Source: Virgifigura deserti (GTDB lineage: Bacteria; Pseudomonadota; Alphaproteobacteria; Dongiales; Dongiaceae). Taken from it: 64,000 nt of DNA. Within the stretch, counting starts at the first letter, position 1; every line of letters starts with the position of its first letter. Below, piece by piece: positions 59,247 through 64,000 of the stretch. A program made the position numbers and the translations under genes. Location of the stretch: positions 181,922 through 245,921 of the forward strand of contig QOZR01000009.1 of assembly GCA_003576685.1 (NCBI GenBank), written 5' to 3'. The notes under the pieces are model-generated. The model did no database searches and was not told the origin of the DNA. It saw nothing but the letters and a program-made list of their open reading frames with translations.

Positions 59247-60023
59247 TCAGCTTGGCTGCTTGGCGCCGCCCGGCATCAGGTCGCGCAAGCCCTCCACCAA
59301 GTCGATGGGAAAGGGGAACACGATCGTCGAGCTCCGCTCGCCGGAAATGTCGTGCAGCGTCGCCAGATATCGGAGCTGCATCGCCTGCGGTGCCCGGGCC
59401 ATGATCTCGGCCGCCTCGACCAGCTTCTCGGCGGCCTGCTGCTCGCCCTCGGCATTGATGATCTTGGCCCGGCGATTGCGCTCCGCCTCCGCCTGGCGCG
59501 CGATGGCGCGGACCATGCTTTCGTCGATATCGACATGCTTGATCTCGACATTGGCGACCTTGATGCCCCAGGCGTCGGTCTGACTGTCGAGAATCGCCTG
59601 GATGTCGTTGTTGAGCTTGTCCCGCTCGGCGAGCATCTCGTCGAGATCATGCTTGCCGAGGACGGACCGCAAGGTGGTCTGGGCAAGCTGGCTCGTCGCC
59701 GTCATGAAGTCCTCCACCTGGATGACCGCCCGGTCGGCATCGACGACACGGAAATAGATTACCGCATTGACCTTCGCCGAGACGTTGTCCCGAGAGATCA
59801 CGTCCTGGCTCGGGACGTCGAGCACGATCGTGCGCAGATCGACCCGCACGATCTGCTGGACCAAGGGAATCACGAAGATCAGCCCGGGCCCCTTGACGCC
59901 GGAATAGCGGCCGAGCGTGAAGAGCACGCCACGCTCATATTCGCGCAGCACCTTGAAGGCCGACGCGACGAAGGCAACCAGAAGGATCGCGATGACGAGA
60001 TACACGGCAAGATCGGCATACAT
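59247..60023 (-). CDS. Slipin family (stomatin/SPFH) membrane protein
   Basis: 258 residues. N-terminal membrane hairpin (about 4-24) followed by the SPFH domain: REYERGVLFTLGRYSGVKGPGL, QQIVRVDLRTIVLDVP, RSVLGKHDLDEMLAERD and VEIKHVDIDESMVRAIARQAEAERNRRAKIINAEGE. Slipins form membrane assemblies and are usually encoded next to an NfeD protease that cleaves the slipin C-terminus; here the NfeD gene lies 4 bases upstream, so they are an operon. Confidence 0.93.
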   Translation of the reverse strand: MYADLAVYLVIAILLVAFVASAFKVLREYERGVLFTLGRYSGVKGPGLIFVIPLVQQIVRVDLRTIVLDVPSQDVISRDNVSAKVNAVIYFRVVDADRAVIQVEDFMTATSQLAQTTLRSVLGKHDLDEMLAERDKLNNDIQAILDSQTDAWGIKVANVEIKHVDIDESMVRAIARQAEAERNRRAKIINAEGEQQAAEKLVEAAEIMARAPQAMQLRYLATLHDISGERSSTIVFPFPIDLVEGLRDLMPGGAKQPS

Positions 60024-60027
60024 GGTT

Positions 60028-61467
60028 TCATGTCCTCCGCTTGGCGTTGTCGCCGGGCCCCGGGGTTGAGTCGGTCGCTGGACCGAGGTCGGGATCAGGC
60101 TCGACGATCAGCGTCAGATCATCGCGACCCTTCACCTGGACCTTCTGGCCCGGCAGGAGCGGGCGGCTCGATCGGGCGTGCCAGTGCTCGCCATGGACTT
60201 GGACGCGGCCGCCGCCGTTCGACCAGCTGACGATTCGCCCTGCACTGCCGATCAGCGCCTCCGCCCCCGTCGTGACGCCGCGGCGATGCGACCGGAGGAC
60301 CGCCGTCAGCGCGAAAACCAGCAGAGCCGCGCTGAGCACGGTCACGACACCGATCAGCGGAATCGAGATGCCGAAGCCGGGCACGTCGGTCTCGAACATA
60401 ATTACCGACCCGATCGCGAAGGCGATCACGCCGCCGATGCCCAGCACGCCGTAGGCGGGCACAAACGCCTCGGCGACCATGAAAGCAATTCCGAGGGCCG
60501 CCAGACCGAGGCCGGCATAATCGATCGGCAAGAGATTGAGCGCGAACAGCCCGAGCAGTAGGCTGATCGTACCGACGACGCCGGAGAAGATCATACCGGG
60601 ATTCACGAACTCGAAGATGATCCCGTAGATGCCGACCAGAAGCAGGATGTAGGCGATATTCGGGTTGGTGATGATGGCGAGGAGACGCGTCCGCCAATCG
60701 GGCTCGATCGCGGTAACCGCAAGCCCGGCCGTGTCGAGCCTGACGTCTTCGCCCTGAAGCGCCACGACCATTCCGTCGGCCTGGCGCAGCAGGTCATCCG
60801 TATTGCCGGCGACGATCTCGATCACGTTCCGGTCGAGCGCCGCCCGTGCCGCGAGGCTTTCCGCCCGCCGCACCGCCGCCTCCGCCCAATCGGCGTTGCG
60901 GCCGCGCAGCTCGGCAAGCCCGCGAATATAGGCGACGGCGTCATTGACCGCCTTGGCCGACGCCGCATCGGTCGGCACGCCCGGACCCTCCGATTCACCG
61001 CCGTCACTATCAGCCCCGTCCCCGGCCTCCTCGTCCCTCTCCGGCTCATCGTCGAGAGGTTGCGACCCGCCGCCGAGCTGAATCGGGGTCGCGGCCCCGA
61101 GATTGGTGCCGGGCGCCATCGCGGCGACATGGCTGGCATAGAGGATGTAGGTCCCGGCGCTGGCAGCGCGCGCGCCGCTGGGCGCGACATAGCCGATGAC
61201 CGGGATGGGCGATGCGAAGATGGCCTGGATGATTTCGCGCATCGAGAGATCGAGTCCGCCAGGGGTGTCGATGCGCAGCACAACGACTGTCGCATCCCGA
61301 TCGCGCGCCGCCGCCAATCCGCGGGTGACATAGTCGGTCGTAGCGGGGCCGATCGCCCCCTCGACATCCAGGAGGATCGCTTCCCGGCCTCGGCCGTCCT
61401 GGGGCCAGGCCAGATGCGGCAGGATCATCAGGGCAAGGACGATCAACGCCAATCCCGCCGGCTTCAT
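60028..61467 (-). CDS. NfeD family ClpP-class serine protease
   Basis: 479 residues from the ATG at 61467, with a signal peptide (MKPAGLALIVLALMILPHLAWP). Protease part with VLRIDTPGGLDLSMREIIQAI near 55, the catalytic-Ser region YVAPSGARAASAGTYIL near 82, and NLGAATPIQLGGG near 113; then five membrane helices (about 235-375) and a C-terminal NfeD OB domain ending VKGRDDLTLIVE. It likely cleaves the slipin encoded next. Longer starts at 61527 and 61707 exist, but 61467 begins a proper signal peptide after a GGGG site. Confidence 0.87.
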   Translation of the reverse strand: MKPAGLALIVLALMILPHLAWPQDGRGREAILLDVEGAIGPATTDYVTRGLAAARDRDATVVVLRIDTPGGLDLSMREIIQAIFASPIPVIGYVAPSGARAASAGTYILYASHVAAMAPGTNLGAATPIQLGGGSQPLDDEPERDEEAGDGADSDGGESEGPGVPTDAASAKAVNDAVAYIRGLAELRGRNADWAEAAVRRAESLAARAALDRNVIEIVAGNTDDLLRQADGMVVALQGEDVRLDTAGLAVTAIEPDWRTRLLAIITNPNIAYILLLVGIYGIIFEFVNPGMIFSGVVGTISLLLGLFALNLLPIDYAGLGLAALGIAFMVAEAFVPAYGVLGIGGVIAFAIGSVIMFETDVPGFGISIPLIGVVTVLSAALLVFALTAVLRSHRRGVTTGAEALIGSAGRIVSWSNGGGRVQVHGEHWHARSSRPLLPGQKVQVKGRDDLTLIVEPDPDLGPATDSTPGPGDNAKRRT

Positions 61468-61682
61468 GCCGCCCCGCCAGGTGGCGGCCGCCCTTCGCAC
61501 ATGGCGGATGGATAGATTCTTGGACATCCTTTTTAGATAGGTCGTCCGCCTCGGTCGATCTGCCTTAACGACCGGACCGTAAGCTCTGACCCGGGAACTC
61601 CGGCCAAAAGGCAGGGAACCATGGCCGAGGTTCGGGACTTCAATTGCGAAGAAGACCACGCACCTTCGGAGGACGCCACCCC

Positions 61683-61709
61683 ATGCCCGTTTCGGCACTA
61701 TCATCATGA
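61683..61709 (+). CDS. Possible eight-residue leader ORF before the GH13 gene
   Basis: GGAGGA (61668-61673) is followed 9 bases later by an ATG, reading MPVSALSS then TGA. The TGA overlaps the ATG of the glycosidase (ATGA). This layout could couple or regulate translation of the main gene, which itself has no good ribosome-binding site. A sequencing frameshift is the alternative. Confidence 0.35.
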   Translation: MPVSALSS

Positions 61710-63376
61710 TGATCGCCCAAACCAGCGATCTGTGGTGGAAGAATGCCGTCTTCTATTGCCTGGATGTCGAGACCTTCTTCGACTCCAACGGGGACGGCAT
61801 CGGTGATTTCCGCGGCCTGACCGAGAGGATCGACTATCTCTCCGGCATCGGAATCACCTGCCTTTGGCTGATGCCGTTCTACCCCTCGCCGAACCGTGAC
61901 GACGGGTATGACGTCGTCGACTACTACACCGTCGACCCCCGGCTCGGCACGCTGGGAGAGTTCGTCGAGTTCGTGCGCACGGCCCGGGACAGGGGCATCC
62001 GGGTGATCGTCGATCTCGTCGTCAATCACACCTCGAACCAGCACCCCTGGTTCCAGGCGGCGCGCGCGGATCGCGATTCACCCTATCGCGAGTTCTACAT
62101 CTGGCGCGACGAGCCGCCCGAACAGGAATCTTCGAAGCCGGTTTTCCCCGATGCGGAGGACAGCATCTGGTCATGGGACGAGGCCGCCGGCCAGTACTAC
62201 CTGCACCATTTCTACAGCCATCAGCCCGACCTCAATTTTTCGCATCCGGCCGTCCGCGACGAGATCGCGAAGATCGTGAGCTTCTGGCTGCAGCTCGGCG
62301 TATCCGGCTTTCGGGTCGATGCGGTCCCCTTCCTGGTGGACAGCAAGGCGATGCCAAAAGGAGTCGACATCGACCCCCATGGCTTCCTGACCGACATGCG
62401 CGCCTATATGAGCCGTCGGCAGGGCGATGCGATCCTGATGGGAGAGGTCAATCTGAAGCCGGAGGACATGGCAAAATATTTCGGCGACGAGACCGCCGAT
62501 CAGCTTCATATGTGCCTCGACTTCCTGCTGAATCAGGCGATGTATCTCGCCCTGGCGCGTCAGGATGCCCGCCCCCTGATCCAGATGCTGCGCGCCCTGC
62601 CGGCGATCCCGAGCGATGATCAGTGGGCGAACTTCGTGCGCAATCACGACGAGCTGACGCTCGACAAGCTTTCAGACGCGGAGCGCCAGGAGGTATTTGC
62701 GGCCTTCGGGCCCGACCCGGAGATGCAGATCTTCGGTCGCGGGTTGCGCCGGCGGCTGCCGCCGATGCTCGATGGCGATCCGGCGCGCATCCGACTGGCC
62801 TACAGCCTGATGTTCTCCCTGCCGGGCACGCCGGTTCTGTTCTATGGCGAGGAGATCGGGATGGCCGAGAATCTCGCCATTGAAGGCCGCATGAGCGTGC
62901 GCGCGCCAATGCAGTGGTCCGACGGCCCCAATGGCGGCTTCTCGACGGCGCCGCCCGAGAAGCTTCGGCGGCCGGTCGTCGAGGGCGACTACGGGCCGTC
63001 GGCGATCAACGTCTCGAGCCAGCGTCGCGATCCGGACTCGCTGCTGAACTGGATGGAACGGCTGATCCGGCGCCGCAAGGAATGCCCGGAGCTCGGCTGG
63101 GGAAGCTGGCGGTTGATCGAAACCGCCGACCCCGCGCTCCTCGCCCACCGCCGCGATTGGGAGGGCCGGACCGTGATCGTCCTGCACAATCTGTCGGCGG
63201 CCCCATGCCGAGCGCGACTGACGATCAACGACGCAGAGGACTGGGACGGCATCACCGACCTGCTCGGCATGCGCGACGACCCGTCGCTTCAAGGCCGGAA
63301 GCTGGAGGTCGAGCTTAGCGGCTACGGTTATTGCTGGCTGGGCGCCCGTCAAGCCGGGCAGCGGATTTTGGTGTGA
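61706..63376 (+). CDS. GH13 alpha-glucosidase/trehalose synthase-like protein
   Basis: 556 residues. TIM-barrel GH13 motifs: DSNGDGIGDFRGLTERIDYL near 27-46, VVNHTSN near 110, nucleophile Asp in GFRVDAVPF near 206, acid Glu in LMGEVNLKP near 247, and the third Asp in FVRNHDELTLDKL near 312. It resembles TreS-type maltose/trehalose interconverting enzymes (PFYPSPNRDDGYDVVDYYTV). The C-terminal small domain is present. It is followed by a sensory-rhodopsin-transducer-family gene and another GH13 gene, so the locus handles alpha-glucans or trehalose. Confidence 0.85.
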   Translation: MMIAQTSDLWWKNAVFYCLDVETFFDSNGDGIGDFRGLTERIDYLSGIGITCLWLMPFYPSPNRDDGYDVVDYYTVDPRLGTLGEFVEFVRTARDRGIRVIVDLVVNHTSNQHPWFQAARADRDSPYREFYIWRDEPPEQESSKPVFPDAEDSIWSWDEAAGQYYLHHFYSHQPDLNFSHPAVRDEIAKIVSFWLQLGVSGFRVDAVPFLVDSKAMPKGVDIDPHGFLTDMRAYMSRRQGDAILMGEVNLKPEDMAKYFGDETADQLHMCLDFLLNQAMYLALARQDARPLIQMLRALPAIPSDDQWANFVRNHDELTLDKLSDAERQEVFAAFGPDPEMQIFGRGLRRRLPPMLDGDPARIRLAYSLMFSLPGTPVLFYGEEIGMAENLAIEGRMSVRAPMQWSDGPNGGFSTAPPEKLRRPVVEGDYGPSAINVSSQRRDPDSLLNWMERLIRRRKECPELGWGSWRLIETADPALLAHRRDWEGRTVIVLHNLSAAPCRARLTINDAEDWDGITDLLGMRDDPSLQGRKLEVELSGYGYCWLGARQAGQRILV

Positions 63377-63392
63377 GCAAGGAGGAGCAATC

Positions 63393-63773
63393 ATGAGCGA
63401 GCCGATCGGCCGCCGGCGTTGGGCGATCGCGGAAGGGTACATTCCCGCCTGGAGCACCGGTCCCGAACCGGAATTCACCAGCCATGAGACGGCATGCATG
63501 CTGAACACGGGCGACCAGGACGCGCATGTCGATATCACCGTCTTCTTCGCGGACCGGGAACCCGTCGGCCCCTATCGCGTGACGGTCCCGGCGCGTCGAA
63601 CCCTTCACCTCCGGTTCAACGAGCTGAAGGACCCGGAGCCAATCCCCCGCGGCACCGAATTCGCCAGCATGTTCGAATCGGATGCTCCCATCGTCCTACA
63701 GCATACGCGACTCGATTCGCGGCAGGCCGCGAACGCGCTGCTGAGCACGGTCGCCTTCGCCTCTGACGCGTGA
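63393..63773 (+). CDS. Sensory rhodopsin transducer (ASRT) family protein
   Basis: 126 residues. It carries family residues of Anabaena sensory rhodopsin transducer: RRRWAIAEGYIPAWSTGPEP, SHETACMLN, DREPVGPYRVTVPARRT, LHLRFNEL and VLQHTRLDSRQAANALLSTV. ASRT is a small tetrameric beta-sandwich protein with a proposed regulatory role; many relatives occur without any rhodopsin. None is seen in this window. Here it lies 16 bases after one GH13 gene and 10 before another, so a carbohydrate-related role is suggested. AAGGAGGAGC precedes the ATG. Confidence 0.83.
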   Translation: MSEPIGRRRWAIAEGYIPAWSTGPEPEFTSHETACMLNTGDQDAHVDITVFFADREPVGPYRVTVPARRTLHLRFNELKDPEPIPRGTEFASMFESDAPIVLQHTRLDSRQAANALLSTVAFASDA

Positions 63774-63783
63774 GGACGCACGA

Positions 63784-64000
63784 ATGACGGAAACGGCCTG
63801 GTGGCAGCATGGGATCGTGTATCAGATCTATCCGCGCTCGTTTCAGGACAGCAACGGCGACGGGGTCGGCGACCTGCCGGGGGTGCTGGCGCGGCTCGAC
63901 TATCTGGTCGAGCTCGGCGTCGACGCGCTCTGGCTGTCGCCGATCTATCCCTCGCCGATGGCCGATTTCGGCTACGACATCGCCGATTACACCGGCATCC
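63784..64000 (+). CDS. GH13 alpha-glucosidase (3' truncated by the window)
   Basis: Only the first 72 residues are visible: TAWWQHGIVYQIYPRSFQDS, NGDGVGDLPGVLARLDYLVELGVDAL and LSPIYPSPMADFGYDIADYTGI. These are the conserved N-terminal elements of GH13 alpha-glucosidases (oligo-1,6-glucosidase type). GAGGA precedes the ATG. It is probably cotranscribed with the ASRT-like and upstream GH13 genes. The catalytic residues lie outside the window. Confidence 0.85.
   Translation, partial: MTETAWWQHGIVYQIYPRSFQDSNGDGVGDLPGVLARLDYLVELGVDALWLSPIYPSPMADFGYDIADYTGI

Noticed and set aside
1..64000. CRISPR arrays, tRNA/rRNA genes, insertion sequences, prophage
   Set aside because: No regularly spaced repeats, no TTCGA-type tRNA arms in the gaps, and no transposase or integrase motifs were found by reading both strands.

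Overview
The window is high-GC chromosomal DNA of an alphaproteobacterium, most likely of the Rhodospirillales type. The evidence is the gene content: a TIGR02302/DUF4175 protein, a CpdR-like cell-cycle response regulator, a PhaR-regulated polyhydroxybutyrate cluster, an alphaproteobacterial metX-metW pair, homospermidine synthase, a coenzyme-B12-dependent ribonucleotide reductase, and a DUF1127 protein. I saw no rRNA, tRNA, CRISPR array, insertion sequence or prophage. Nearly all of the window is tightly packed protein-coding genes on both strands. The first and last genes are cut by the window edges.

Layout. 1-3.5 kb: envelope/regulatory genes (TIGR02302 protein, CpdR, zinc-ribbon membrane protein). 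3.6-6.7 kb: ftsE-ftsX, a DUF218 protein and a PlsC-type acyltransferase. 6.9-12.7 kb: class II ribonucleotide reductase, ChaC-like cyclotransferase, a DMT exporter, and DUF2125 and CreA proteins. 12.8-15.6 kb: polyamine genes (ornithine/lysine decarboxylase then homospermidine synthase). 15.8-19.6 kb: an aromatic amino acid operon (P-protein-like chorismate mutase, hisC, tyrA-type dehydrogenase, MOSC protein). 19.7-21.5 kb: metX-metW, followed by an isolated lower-GC gene that resembles RNase A-like (BECR fold) toxin domains. 22.4-25.5 kb: methyltransferase, glyoxalase II, glutathione transferase and exporter. 25.8-30.2 kb: polyhydroxybutyrate genes (phbB, phbA, a PhaC-like synthase, a small PhaE-like protein whose gene overlaps phaC, and phaR). 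30.2-33.3 kb: a copper-handling module (cytochrome c, Met-rich mini-protein, DUF411, multicopper oxidase, Cys-rich secreted protein). 33.4-35.8 kb: a PAS-GGDEF-EAL protein and a hypothetical protein. 35.8-38.6 kb: a TmpB/TmpA-like oxygenase pair for an organophosphonate, with a divergent LysR regulator. 38.5-43.6 kb: an ABC uptake operon (binding protein, two permeases, ATPase) ending in an FAH-family hydrolase, facing a GntR-type regulator. 43.7-49.4 kb: Lrp regulator with a saccharopine-dehydrogenase-like protein, a ferritin-like protein with a small membrane partner, an ArsR-like regulator, DUF1127 and a zinc alcohol dehydrogenase. 49.6-55.6 kb: a five-gene sensory operon (periplasmic binding protein, outer-membrane barrel, HAMP-GAF histidine kinase, DivK-like receiver, receiver-cyclase). 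55.7-61.5 kb: mfd, slipin and NfeD protease. 61.7-64 kb: two GH13 glycosidases flanking a sensory-rhodopsin-transducer-family protein.

How the parts work together. The PHB genes form a full acetyl-CoA-to-polymer route with their own repressor. The TmpA/TmpB-like pair would hydroxylate and then cleave a C-P bond to release phosphate. The ABC/GntR locus has back-to-back promoters with matching ACCAAT/ATTGGT operators, so one regulator probably controls both sides. The 49.6-55.6 kb operon looks like a complete ligand-to-second-messenger pathway: outer-membrane entry, periplasmic capture, membrane kinase, shuttle receiver and nucleotide cyclase. It is the strongest candidate here for an undescribed system. 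Several 48-bp or shorter palindromes lie between convergent genes and may act as two-way terminators.
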